A stretch of 64,000 nt of DNA, taken from NCBI RefSeq assembly GCF_035989285.1, contig NZ_CP108513.1:7440001-7504000 (forward strand). The letters are read 5' to 3'. Under the pieces are notes generated by a model that was not told where the DNA came from, ran no database searches, and saw nothing but the letters and a program-made list of their open reading frames with translations. Position 1 is the stretch's first letter; each line of letters begins with the position of its first letter. Source of the stretch: Streptomyces sp. NBC_01235 (lineage in GTDB: Bacteria; Actinomycetota; Actinomycetes; Streptomycetales; Streptomycetaceae). A program made the translations under genes and the position numbers. Of the stretch, positions 29,703 to 38,032 are shown in pieces.

Positions 29703-31114
29703 CCGGACCTCCGTGGGTTCTTGTCGACCGGTTCGTCGAGCTGTTCCGCGTACGGCCGTCGCGCCGAGTCGCTCACCCGGATCAGCAGCGCCACGATCGC
29801 CCAGTTGGTGACGACCGACGAGCCGCCCTGCGCCAGGAACGGCATCGCCATGCCGGTCAGCGGGATCAGGCCGGTCACCCCGCCCGCGATCACGAAGACC
29901 TGGAGCGCCACGATCGAGGCGAGGCCGGTCGCCAGCAGCCGGCCGAACGGGTCGCGCAGGGACAGGCCCGCCCGGTAGCCGCGCTCCACCAGCAGGCCGT
30001 AGAGGAGGAAGAGCGCCGACAGCCCCGCCAGGCCCAGTTCCTCGCCCGCCGTCGCCAGGATGAAGTCCGACTTCGCGGCGAAGCCGATGAGGATGGAGTG
30101 GCCGAGCCCGAGCCCGGTGCCGAGCACCCCGCCGGCCGCGAACGAGAACAGCGACTGCGCGAGCTGGTTGGGGCCCTGACCGGCCTCGATGGACGCGAAC
30201 GGGTGCAGCCAGTCCTCGACCCTGCTGTGCACGTGCGGCTCCAGCCGGCCGACGGCGACCGCGCCGAGCGAGGCGAGCAGCAGGCCGACGGCGATCCAGC
30301 CGGTGCGGCCGGTGGCGACGTAGAGCATGACCACGAACAGCCCGAAGAAGAGCAGGGACGTGCCGAGATCCCGCTCCAGGACCAGCACGCCGACGCTCAG
30401 CAGCCAGATCGCGACGATCGGTCCGAGAACACGGCCGGTGGGCAGCTGGATCCGCCGGCAGTGCCAGATCTGCCGGCCCGCGTACGCCAGCGCCGTGCGG
30501 TTGGCCGCCAGGTACGCGGCGAAGAACACCGCCAGCAGCACCTTCGCGAACTCGCCCGGCTGGATGGAGAACCCGGCGATCCGGATCCAGATGCGGGCGC
30601 CGTTCACGGCCGGGAAGAGGATCGGCAGGGCGAGGAGGGCGAGCGCGGCGACCACGCACACGTACGCGTACCGCTGGAGCACCCGGTGGTCGCGCAGCGC
30701 GGCCACGACCACGATGAACAGGGCCACCCCGAGTGTGGACCACACCAGTTGCGTGGGTGCCGCCCGGTCGCCCGGCGTCTCCAGGTCGAGCCGGTAGATC
30801 AGCACCAGCCCGATCCCGTTGAGCAGCACCGCGATGGGCAGCAGGAGCGGGTCGGCGCAGGGGGCGCGCAGCCGCACCGCGAGATGCGCCAGCAGCGCGA
30901 GCACACCGAGCCCGGCGCCGTAACCGGCGGCGCCGGGCGGGACGGTGCCGTGCTTCGCGAGGCCGACGGCGCAGTACCCGTACACGGAGAGCAGGACGGC
31001 CAGGACGATGAGGGCGAGTTCGACGCCGCGGCGCCGGGGGAGGCGTACCGCGGGGGCGGGCGCGTCGGCCGCCGCCACCACGGTGGTTCCCGTTCCGACT
31101 CCGGCTTTCGTCAT
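29699..31114 (-). CDS. SEDS-family RodA/FtsW/SpoVE glycosyltransferase
   Basis: 471 residues with about ten hydrophobic segments. Typical SEDS landmarks are YRLDLETPGDRAAPTQLVW, GARIWIRIAGFSIQPGEFAKVLLAVFFAAYL, LVLERDLGTSLLFFGLF, and PLTGMAMPFLAQGGSSVVTNW at the end. It polymerises lipid II into glycan strands. ATG 31114. Streptomyces has several such pairs; this one lies outside the mre and dcw clusters, so its stage or place of action cannot be read here. Confidence 0.94.
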   Translation of the reverse strand: MTKAGVGTGTTVVAAADAPAPAVRLPRRRGVELALIVLAVLLSVYGYCAVGLAKHGTVPPGAAGYGAGLGVLALLAHLAVRLRAPCADPLLLPIAVLLNGIGLVLIYRLDLETPGDRAAPTQLVWSTLGVALFIVVVAALRDHRVLQRYAYVCVVAALALLALPILFPAVNGARIWIRIAGFSIQPGEFAKVLLAVFFAAYLAANRTALAYAGRQIWHCRRIQLPTGRVLGPIVAIWLLSVGVLVLERDLGTSLLFFGLFVVMLYVATGRTGWIAVGLLLASLGAVAVGRLEPHVHSRVEDWLHPFASIEAGQGPNQLAQSLFSFAAGGVLGTGLGLGHSILIGFAAKSDFILATAGEELGLAGLSALFLLYGLLVERGYRAGLSLRDPFGRLLATGLASIVALQVFVIAGGVTGLIPLTGMAMPFLAQGGSSVVTNWAIVALLIRVSDSARRPYAEQLDEPVDKNPRRSG

Positions 31115-31211
31115 GTCCGGAACTTACCCAAATGGGGCTCCTTGTGAGCCTTGGATACATTTTCGAGTCGGCGTCGTGCCGACGTCGTGGCGGTGCCGGG
31201 CCGGGGCCGGG

Positions 31212-31820
31212 TCAGCACCAGCGCGGTGCCGCCCCGATGTTGTCGATGTAGCGCGCCGCGCCCCATGCCCAGGTGCCGTCCGTGAGGAGGTACCAGAGGG
31301 GGTTGCCCTGGACGTTCTGGCCGGCGGTCTTGCAGAAGATCGAGACGATCTCCCCGCGGTGGGCGACGCGGATCACCTGGCCGGCGCGGGTCGGCCTGCT
31401 GCGCAGGAGCAACTGGTCGGCGGTGACGCGCCCGCGGAAGCGGCGGGAGTCGTTGTTGTCGTGGTCCCCGGACTGCCAGTCGCCACTGTCGCCGCCCCCC
31501 GACTGCCAGCCGTTGCCGCCGCCGGACTGCCAGTTGCCGCCACCGCCACCGCCATCGCCACCACCATCACCGCTCGACTGCCAGTTCCCGTTCCCGCCGT
31601 TGCTCTGGCCGTTGCTCTGGCCGCCGTCGCCGCCCTGGCCGCCCTGGTTCTGCCAGTCCTGCGGGTCGTCCTCCTGGGCGCTGAGGCCGTTGCCGTTGCT
31701 GTTGCCGCCCCAGTCGTCGTCCCCGCCGTCGGCGAGGGCCGGGGTGACGGTCGCGGTGGCGGCGAGCGCGCCGGCTGCGGTGACCAAGGCGAGACGGGTG
31801 AGAGCGGAGCGCACGGACAT
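31212..31820 (-). CDS. Secreted protein with Gly/Asn/Gln/Trp repeats and SH3-like domain
   Basis: 202 residues. A signal peptide ends near TPALADGG (about 31). Then come about 95 residues of low complexity rich in Gly, Asn, Gln, Ser and Asp with repeated NWQSGGG-type units. A C-terminal SH3b-like domain (about 125-200) contains LLLRSRPTRAGQVIRVAHRGE and two Cys pairs. It is probably wall- or surface-associated. ATG 31820 has GGAGG seven bases upstream. It lies next to an envelope-sensing kinase locus on the same strand. Confidence 0.75.
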   Translation of the reverse strand: MSVRSALTRLALVTAAGALAATATVTPALADGGDDDWGGNSNGNGLSAQEDDPQDWQNQGGQGGDGGQSNGQSNGGNGNWQSSGDGGGDGGGGGGNWQSGGGNGWQSGGGDSGDWQSGDHDNNDSRRFRGRVTADQLLLRSRPTRAGQVIRVAHRGEIVSIFCKTAGQNVQGNPLWYLLTDGTWAWGAARYIDNIGAAPRWC

Positions 31821-31890
31821 GGCGATACCTCCATGAAGAGGGTGAAGCTGACTAATCGCCACATTAGGAGTCGTTCGGGCGCCTCGCCCG

Positions 31891-33201
31891 TCACGCTGCG
31901 CCATCGGGGAGGCCGCCCCCGGCAGGAGGCGTCTGAGGGAGCGTCAGCGTGGCCACGGCACCGCCGTCCGGCGCGTTGGCGAACGTCAGCCGGGCGCCCA
32001 GCACCTCCGCCTGGCCGGCCGCGATCGTCAGCCCGAGCCCGTGCCCCTTCGCCCCGCCCTCGGTGCGGAACCGCTGCGGCCCGTGCGTGACGAGGTACTG
32101 CGGATAGCCGTCCCCGTGGTCCCGGACGCTGACCACGGGCCCGTCCACCGTCAGCGTCACCGGCGCCCGCCCGTGCCGCTGCGCGTTGGCGAGAAGGTTG
32201 CCCAGCACCCGCTCCAGACGCCGCCGGTCGGTCTCCACGCGCATGTCCCGGACGATGGCGACCGTGACCTCGGCGTCGGCCACCGAAGCACCGAAGGTGC
32301 CGGAGGCCTCCGACGCCCGCACCACCCGCACCGCCAACGCGCCCAGCTCCTCGGCGTCCAGGTCCAGCCGCTCATGCCCGGTGTCCAGCCGGGAGATCTC
32401 CAGCAGGTCCTCGGTCAGCGTGCGCAGCGCCGCCACCCGGTCGCGCACCAGCTCCGTCGGCCGCCCCGGCGGCAGCAGTTCGGCCGCCGCGTGCAGCCCG
32501 GTCAGCGGGGTGCGCAGCTCGTGCGCCACATCGGCGGTGAACCGCTGCTCGCTCAGTAGCTTGCCCTGCAACGAGGACGCCATGGAGTCCAGCGCGACGG
32601 CGACGGCGCCCACCTCGTCCTGCGGGCGCCCCGGTTCCTTCGCGCGGGGGTCGTCCACGCGCGCGTCCAGATCGCCGGCGGTGATCCGCCGGGCCACCTG
32701 CGCGGTGGTGTGCAGCCGCCGGGTCACCCGGGTCACCGCGACGGCGCCGACCAGCAGCGTCGCCCCGATCGCCAGCACCGACGACCACAGGATCGCGGTG
32801 TCGAGCGCCTCGATGGTGTGGGCGCTCTGCGAGTAGTCGACCGCGACCGCGAGGGCCCGCTCACCGTCGGCGGGCCCCGCCGCCCACATCGTGGGACGCC
32901 CCCGGTAGTCGGCCACCACCGTGCCGCGCTCCCCGGCCACCGCCAGCGTCCGCAGTGCCGTGGGCAGCCCGGGCGGATCGACGCTGGCGCCCCACCCGAG
33001 GGTGTCCCCGGCCTCGAACGCCGTCGTCGCCTCCTTCAGCCGGGACAGCGCGAGATCGCGCGCCTGGCCGACGGTCTGGTTCGTCACCGACACATGCACC
33101 AGGACGCCGAGCAGCGCGGCCAGCGCGCAGCACATCACCGTGATGAAGACGGCGGCCTTCACGGCGAGCGTGCCGGCCCACGAGGGAAGTGCGAGCCTCA
33201 T
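31891..33201 (-). CDS. CseC-like sensor histidine kinase without adjacent response regulator
   Basis: 436 residues. TM1 (about 13-35), a roughly 100-residue extracytoplasmic domain, TM2 (about 137-158), HAMP, HisKA with His227 in DVAHELRTPLTG, and HATPase with LGNLLANAQRHG and GHGLGLTIAAGQ. It overlaps the upstream lipoprotein gene by ATGA. The pair resembles the cseA/cseC arrangement of cell-envelope stress systems, but no sigma factor or response regulator is next to it, so its partner must be elsewhere. Confidence 0.9.
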   Translation of the reverse strand: MRLALPSWAGTLAVKAAVFITVMCCALAALLGVLVHVSVTNQTVGQARDLALSRLKEATTAFEAGDTLGWGASVDPPGLPTALRTLAVAGERGTVVADYRGRPTMWAAGPADGERALAVAVDYSQSAHTIEALDTAILWSSVLAIGATLLVGAVAVTRVTRRLHTTAQVARRITAGDLDARVDDPRAKEPGRPQDEVGAVAVALDSMASSLQGKLLSEQRFTADVAHELRTPLTGLHAAAELLPPGRPTELVRDRVAALRTLTEDLLEISRLDTGHERLDLDAEELGALAVRVVRASEASGTFGASVADAEVTVAIVRDMRVETDRRRLERVLGNLLANAQRHGRAPVTLTVDGPVVSVRDHGDGYPQYLVTHGPQRFRTEGGAKGHGLGLTIAAGQAEVLGARLTFANAPDGGAVATLTLPQTPPAGGGLPDGAA

Positions 33202-34007
33202 CGGCCGCTCGCGGAGGCCGAGGGAGAGGGGGCCGAGGGGGAGGCTGAGGCGGAGGGCCGCTGGGAGTGCGGGGAGTGCTTCCGGTCGGCGCCGCCCGTG
33301 CGCAGCATCTCGTCGTTGGTGAGCAGCATCGCCCGCTGTTGCTGGTCCCAGGTCCACTGCAGGCGGTACTCGTAGCCGGCGACCTCCGAGGGGGCCCGGA
33401 TGATCACGGACCGCCCGGCCAGCTCGACCGCGCTCACGGCGTCCTCGTAGCCCATGATCTGCACGAGTCTGTTCTTGCGGACGGTGTAGACGCGGACGGC
33501 CGTCAGGTTGCCGGGCAGCTGCCGGAAGCCCAGCGTCATGTCGTCGTGGCCGTCGCCGGTGAGGTCGCGGTAGTAGGCCTTGAGAACGGGACACCTGAGC
33601 CCTTGCACGCCGCTCCTGCCGCAGTCGGCCATCCGGCGGGCCGTCTCGTCGTACGCGCCCTCGGTGTAGTCGCCCGGGCTCTCCGCGATCTCCCTGCGGA
33701 CGACCGTGACCGGGTCCACCGTGTGGATGTCGCCGCCGGGCACCGTGATGCCCTTGACCACCTGGGTGTCCACCTCGCCGATGTCGAAGGCCGGACTGGC
33801 GGCGGGGGTCAGATCCGGCCAGAGCTGGTCCGGGCTGATCGCGGTCGGCGTCGACCCCGCGCCCTTCAGCTCACCGGCGTCACCGCAGCCCACGGCGACC
33901 GACGCCAGCAGGACGACGGCGACGCCGACGAACGCGGGACGGCTGGGGCGGGTGGGACGGGAAGGCCGCATGGAACGGGAGCGACAGATGGGGCGACTGC
34001 GAGGCAC
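33198..34007 (-). CDS. Lipoprotein coupled to the orphan sensor kinase
   Basis: 269 residues. An Arg-rich N region, a hydrophobic core and the lipobox ASVAVGC with Cys41 give a type II signal peptide. The mature domain contains LRCPVLKAYYRDLTGDGHDDMTLGFR (an FG-GAP/EF-hand-like DxDGxxD segment) and a Ser/Pro/Ala-rich tail. It may modulate the kinase as CseA does in the SigE system. GTG 34007 is fixed by AGGAG about five bases upstream. The four-base overlap with the kinase start shows coupling. Confidence 0.85.
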   Translation of the reverse strand: MPRSRPICRSRSMRPSRPTRPSRPAFVGVAVVLLASVAVGCGDAGELKGAGSTPTAISPDQLWPDLTPAASPAFDIGEVDTQVVKGITVPGGDIHTVDPVTVVRREIAESPGDYTEGAYDETARRMADCGRSGVQGLRCPVLKAYYRDLTGDGHDDMTLGFRQLPGNLTAVRVYTVRKNRLVQIMGYEDAVSAVELAGRSVIIRAPSEVAGYEYRLQWTWDQQQRAMLLTNDEMLRTGGADRKHSPHSQRPSASASPSAPSPSASASGR

Positions 34008-34121
34008 GGGACTCCTGTGACTCCTCTTGGGCTACGACGGTGTCAGGCCCCGTACACCTTATTCGCATGGAAGTCCGATTTGCGTACCGGTGGGCCGGAG
34101 ATGCTGACCAAGGTGAAACGA

Positions 34122-34631
34122 TTACTCGGCCAGCTCCTCAAGAAGTCTGGCTGTCGGCAGCCCCGCCCGCAGGTACTCCACGAACAACTCGTTGTGCAGG
34201 GCCCACGGCGAGCGCCGTGACCGTATCAGCCGGATCGCCTCCTCGGCCGAGTGCCCCCGGTGCACCAGCGTGTGGGCGACGACCAGCCCGGAGCGGTTGT
34301 AGCCGCTGTGACAGCGGACGAGGACCGTACGGCCCTCGTCCATCGCGTCTCCCGCGGCCTGCGCCAGCCGGATCACACCGGCGAGCTGGGTGCCGTCCAG
34401 CGGCCCGTCCGGAATCGGCCACACATGGTGCCGCACACCGGGATCGGGCCCGTGCCCCTGCCGGGCCGTGGTCAACGTCTGGACGAGATCGAACTCGCCC
34501 CGCACCACGGCGAGCTCCAGCTCCCCACCGGGCCCCCGGAACTCGTGTCCGCCCATCCACAGGCCGGGCACGATCTCGCTCCACGGACGGTCCGGAACCG
34601 GTACGTCGGGTTGCTTCCTGCGGGTCCGCAA
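34122..34631 (-). CDS. Dual-specificity protein phosphatase
   Basis: 169 residues. The signature CX5R is Cys107 to Arg113 in VRCHSGYNRSG, with the general-acid region PIPDGPLDG about 30 residues before. It would remove phosphate from Tyr or Ser/Thr residues, or possibly from RNA or lipids. TTG 34631 is selected because GGAGG lies five bases upstream; the open frame continues far upstream only as an antisense of the next gene. It is divergent from the NERD-like gene. Confidence 0.88.
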   Translation of the reverse strand: MRTRRKQPDVPVPDRPWSEIVPGLWMGGHEFRGPGGELELAVVRGEFDLVQTLTTARQGHGPDPGVRHHVWPIPDGPLDGTQLAGVIRLAQAAGDAMDEGRTVLVRCHSGYNRSGLVVAHTLVHRGHSAEEAIRLIRSRRSPWALHNELFVEYLRAGLPTARLLEELAE

Positions 34632-34742
34632 TGGCGCCTCCCGAAACGCGCTGCCCAGTGCCTGCCCAGCTCCCTTCGAAGGTAACCGCCTTCTTGCCCC
34701 CGGAGCACCCCTCCTGTTCCCATGGTCGTGGGGTGATGGTGC

Positions 34743-35546
34743 ATGAACGGACTGCGCGTCATACCGACCTGGCGACACGGCCAGGAGCGGCTCTACGTCT
34801 GTCTCGCGGACGGCAGGAACATCGCCTGGTACGACCGTGAGGGGGGCCGCGTCAACCTGCTCGGCGACGCCCGCAGAGAGGACGTCCTTGAGGCCCTCGG
34901 CCCCTTCGTCACCGGCCCGGTGACGGTCGGCCCGCCCCCGGTGCCGACCCCCGCGGAGCTGGCCCGCCTCGCCCTCCATCCCGACGACGACCTGGCCCCC
35001 AACCGCCCCGGCGAGGCCCTCCTGATCGCCCTGGACCGCGACCCCGGCCCCGCCCACCGCCTCCGCACCGACCCGCGCCGCCGCGCCCTCGCGGCCGAGC
35101 AGACGGTCGGCGACGCCCTGGACCGCCTCGACGGCGCAGGCTGGCGCACCCTGCACTCCGTCCCGCTCCCCGGCGGAGACCGTGTCCACCACTTGTCGAT
35201 CGGCCCCGCAGGCCTGTTCGCGATCCACACCCTGTACGCCCGTAAACAGCGGGTCCGGATCGCCGACCCCATGGTCACCCTGGGCCGCCGCGACCCGGAG
35301 CCCCTGCTCCGCCGGATCCGCGCGGACGCCGACCGCGCCTCCTACGCCCTCACGGCCGAGGTCCGCCCGGTACTGGCCCTCGTGGCCCCCACGGACGTCT
35401 CCGTCCCCCTCCCCCCACGCGAGGTCCGCGTCCTGACCGACACCGCCCTCACCGACCTCTCCCGCCTGGGCGGAGTCCTGAAACCGGCAGACGTGGAGGC
35501 CCTCCACGCGATGGCGAGGGACCGGGAGACGTGGGCGAGAGTGTGA
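34743..35546 (+). CDS. NERD-like protein with degenerate nuclease site
   Basis: 267 residues. The N-terminal part (HGQERLYVCLADGRNIAWYD) and the NERD-like domain (EQTVGDALDRL, then GWRTLHSVPLPGGDRVHHLSIGPAGLFAIHT) parallel the protein at 50744-51601. In that paralogue the corresponding strand reads VDHLLIGPDGVFSINTK; here the acidic Asp is His and the Thr-Lys is Thr-Leu. The active site is probably lost, so a binding or regulatory role is more likely. The start ATG has only a weak ribosome binding site. Confidence 0.75.
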   Translation: MNGLRVIPTWRHGQERLYVCLADGRNIAWYDREGGRVNLLGDARREDVLEALGPFVTGPVTVGPPPVPTPAELARLALHPDDDLAPNRPGEALLIALDRDPGPAHRLRTDPRRRALAAEQTVGDALDRLDGAGWRTLHSVPLPGGDRVHHLSIGPAGLFAIHTLYARKQRVRIADPMVTLGRRDPEPLLRRIRADADRASYALTAEVRPVLALVAPTDVSVPLPPREVRVLTDTALTDLSRLGGVLKPADVEALHAMARDRETWARV

Positions 35547-35719
35547 CGGACTTTCGAGGCCGGTTCGGCGGAAGTTCTCGAGCGCCGGTCAGGCACTTCG
35601 GCCCGTCCGGCGTCTGAGGACGAGGCCCTTTCGGGGCGAAGCGGGGGTCCAGGGAGCAGCAGCCCCCTGAGGATGGGACGGGTAGGGGCGGCAGGGGCGA
35701 GGAAGGCCGGCGAGCCCCC

Positions 35720-36601
35720 TCACGGCACCACCCCCGCCCGCCCCCCATCGAGCAGCGGTGCCAGCAGATCCCCGTAGTCCTGCACCCGTGGGGCGATGTC
35801 CGAGGCCAAGAACGTGAGCGTCCGAGCCGACCGGCACCCCTCGACCTCCTCCCACGTAACCGGCGCCGACACGGCCGGCTCGTCCCGAGCCCGCAACGTG
35901 TACGGCGCGGCCGTCGTCTTGCGCGCCGCGTTCTGACTCCAGTCCACGAACACCTTCCCCGGCCGCAGACTCCGCGTCATCCGATGCAGAACCAGCCGCG
36001 GCATGCCCCGCTCCGCCTCCACGGCCAGCCGCTTCGCATACTCCGTGACCCGTTCGGACGAGGCCCCCCGCACCGCCGCCAGCAGATGCAGCCCCTTCGA
36101 CCCGGACGTCTTCGGGTACGCCTCGATCCCGTCCGCCGCCAACCGCTCCCGCAGCCACGCCGCGACCTCGCAGCACTCGACGACGGTCGCGGGCGACCCG
36201 GGGTCGAGGTCGAAGACGAGCCGGTCGGCGACCGAGGGATCCTGAATCACCCACTGGGGCGTATGGAACTCGGTGACGAGGTTCGCCGCCCAGACCAGAC
36301 TCGCCAGATCCTGCACGACGACCATCCGGGCCGGCCCCTCCGACCGCGGCACCTCGGCGGTGGTGACCCACTCGGGTGTCCCCGGCGGCACGTTCTTGGC
36401 GAAGAAGATCTGCCCGTCGGGCCCGTCCGGGTAGCGCAGGAAGGACAGCGGCCGGTCGCGCAGATGGGGGAGCAGGACGTCGGCGACGGTCGCGTAGTAG
36501 TGCAGCACCTCACCCTTGGTGAGGCCGGTCGCCGGATACAGCACCTTCTCCAGATTGCTGAGCGCGAGCCGCCGCCCCTCCACCTCAGTGATCGGCGTCA
36601 T
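35720..36601 (-). CDS. ligD: LigD-type polymerase/primase (NHEJ)
   Basis: 293 residues, a stand-alone polymerase domain of the archaeo-eukaryotic primase type. Motifs: LSNLEKVLYPATGLTKGEVLHYY at the start, DRLVFDLDPG (metal-binding DxD), KTSGSKGLHL, and VFVDWSQNAARKTTAAPYTLRARD. It fills or extends ends during non-homologous end joining and works with Ku, encoded divergently 55 bp away. Neither the ATP-ligase nor the phosphoesterase domain of the three-domain LigD is present in this gene. Confidence 0.93.
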   Translation of the reverse strand: MTPITEVEGRRLALSNLEKVLYPATGLTKGEVLHYYATVADVLLPHLRDRPLSFLRYPDGPDGQIFFAKNVPPGTPEWVTTAEVPRSEGPARMVVVQDLASLVWAANLVTEFHTPQWVIQDPSVADRLVFDLDPGSPATVVECCEVAAWLRERLAADGIEAYPKTSGSKGLHLLAAVRGASSERVTEYAKRLAVEAERGMPRLVLHRMTRSLRPGKVFVDWSQNAARKTTAAPYTLRARDEPAVSAPVTWEEVEGCRSARTLTFLASDIAPRVQDYGDLLAPLLDGGRAGVVP

Positions 36602-36656
36602 ACGATGAGAATCACATGAAACCGTCACATAACGCTCATTCGGGAGGATGCTGCAC
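36602..36656. promoter_or_regulatory. Shared divergent promoter region of ligD and ku
   Basis: 55 bases between the two divergent starts, relatively A/T-rich for this genome. GGGAGG at the right end is the ku ribosome binding site. The shared region suggests coordinated control. Confidence 0.6.
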
Positions 36657-37757
36657 GTGAGATCCATATGGAACGGCGCCATCTCCTTCGGCCTGGTCAG
36701 CATCCCGATCAAGCTGGTGAACGCCACCGAGAGCCACTCGATCTCCTTCCGCCAGATCCACCTGGAGGACGGCGGCCGCATCCGCTACCGCAAGGTCTGC
36801 GAGCTGGAGGAACGCGAGGTGAGCTCGGCGGAGATCGGCAAGGGGTACGAGGACGCGGACGGCACGGTCATCCCGATCACCGACGAGGACCTGGCCCACC
36901 TGCCGATCCCGACCGCGAAGACGATCGAGATCGTGGCCTTCGTCCCGGGCGACCGGATCGACCCGCTCCAGATGGACGCCTCGTACTACCTCCAGGCGGG
37001 CGGCGCCGCGGCCGCGAAGCCGTACACGCTGCTCAGGGAGGCACTGAAGCGCAGCAACAAGGTGGCGATCGCGAAGTACGCCCTGCGTGGCCGCGAGCGT
37101 CTCGGCATGCTCCGCGTGGTCGGCGACGCGATCGCCATGCACGGCCTGCTCTGGCCTGACGAGGTCCGCGCGCCGGAGGGCGTCGCCCCGGACACCTCCG
37201 TCACCGTCCGCGACAAGGAGCTCGACCTCGCGGACGCCCTGATGGACACCCTCGGCGAGGTCGACCTGGAGGACCTGCACGACGAGTACCGCGAGGCGGT
37301 GGAGGAGGTCGTGGCGGCGAAGGCGGCCGGCGAGACACCCCGCGAGGTCCCGTCCGCGCCGTCGAGCGGCAAGGTGCTGGACCTGATGGCGGCCCTGGAG
37401 AAGAGCGTCCGGGCCGCGAAGGAGTCGCGGGGCGAGGAACCGGAGCCTACTGCGGAGCCGGAAGAGGCAGAGGTCAGACGCCTGCAACAACGCAAGTCGG
37501 CCCGCCCGGCACCCAAGCGGACGGGTGGCAAGAAATCGACGGCGACGGCGACATCGTCGGCGAAGAAGACGACGGCGGCGCCGAAGAAGTCGACGGCGAA
37601 GTCGACGCAGTCGGCGAAGAAGACCACGGCGTCGAAGAGCACGGCGCAACGCAAGAGCACCGCCAAGAAGACCGCGGCGAAGAAGACGACGGCGCAGAAG
37701 ACCACGGCGAAGAAGACACCGGCGAAGAAGACGACACCCGGCAAACGCACGGCCTGA
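36657..37757 (+). CDS. ku: DNA end-binding protein Ku
   Basis: 366 residues. The Ku core (IWNGAISFGLVSIPIKLVNATE at the start, then REALKRSNKVAIAKYALRGRERL) occupies about 1-260. A Lys/Ala/Thr-rich tail with repeated AKKTTA units (about 275-366) resembles histone H1 and probably binds DNA. It homodimerises on double-strand ends and recruits LigD. GTG 36657 is set by GGAGG ten bases upstream; the ATG at 36648 would be too close to it. Confidence 0.95.
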   Translation: MRSIWNGAISFGLVSIPIKLVNATESHSISFRQIHLEDGGRIRYRKVCELEEREVSSAEIGKGYEDADGTVIPITDEDLAHLPIPTAKTIEIVAFVPGDRIDPLQMDASYYLQAGGAAAAKPYTLLREALKRSNKVAIAKYALRGRERLGMLRVVGDAIAMHGLLWPDEVRAPEGVAPDTSVTVRDKELDLADALMDTLGEVDLEDLHDEYREAVEEVVAAKAAGETPREVPSAPSSGKVLDLMAALEKSVRAAKESRGEEPEPTAEPEEAEVRRLQQRKSARPAPKRTGGKKSTATATSSAKKTTAAPKKSTAKSTQSAKKTTASKSTAQRKSTAKKTAAKKTTAQKTTAKKTPAKKTTPGKRTA

Positions 37758-37780
37758 CCCCCCACACCTCCGTCACCCCC

Positions 37781-38014
37781 TCACCCTCCTGCCCCCGTTG
37801 CTCACCTCTCACCGCCGAGCCCGTAGCCTCCCGCCCTCCACGCCCGCCCCTCACCGCCTCACCCTCCTGCCCCCGTTGCTCACGCCTCACCGCCGCGCCC
37901 GTAGCCTCCCGCCCTCCACGCCCGCCCCTCACCGCCTCACCCTCCTGCCCCTGTTGCTCACCTCTCACCGCCGCGCCCGTAGCCTCCCGCCCTCCACGCC
38001 CGCCCCTCACCGCC
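37781..38014. repeat. Three tandem copies of a 78-bp repeat
   Basis: Units begin at 37781, 37859 and 37937 and differ at only a few positions, for example CACCTCTC versus CACGCCTC. The array lies between the convergent ku and acyltransferase genes. All units are strongly C-rich on the plus strand. The 78-base period is a multiple of three but neither gene reads into it. Confidence 0.92.
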
Positions 38015-38032
38015 TCGCCCCTCTCGCCCCCT

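Noticed and set aside
28245..31160. A 971-residue frame joining the RodA and PBP region
   Set aside because: Only the last 485 residues are PBP. The upstream part is the RodA gene read out of frame, and RodA has its own complete frame with a GTGA overlap.
37781..38014. CRISPR-like array
   Set aside because: Units are direct tandem copies without unique spacers and no cas genes are present.
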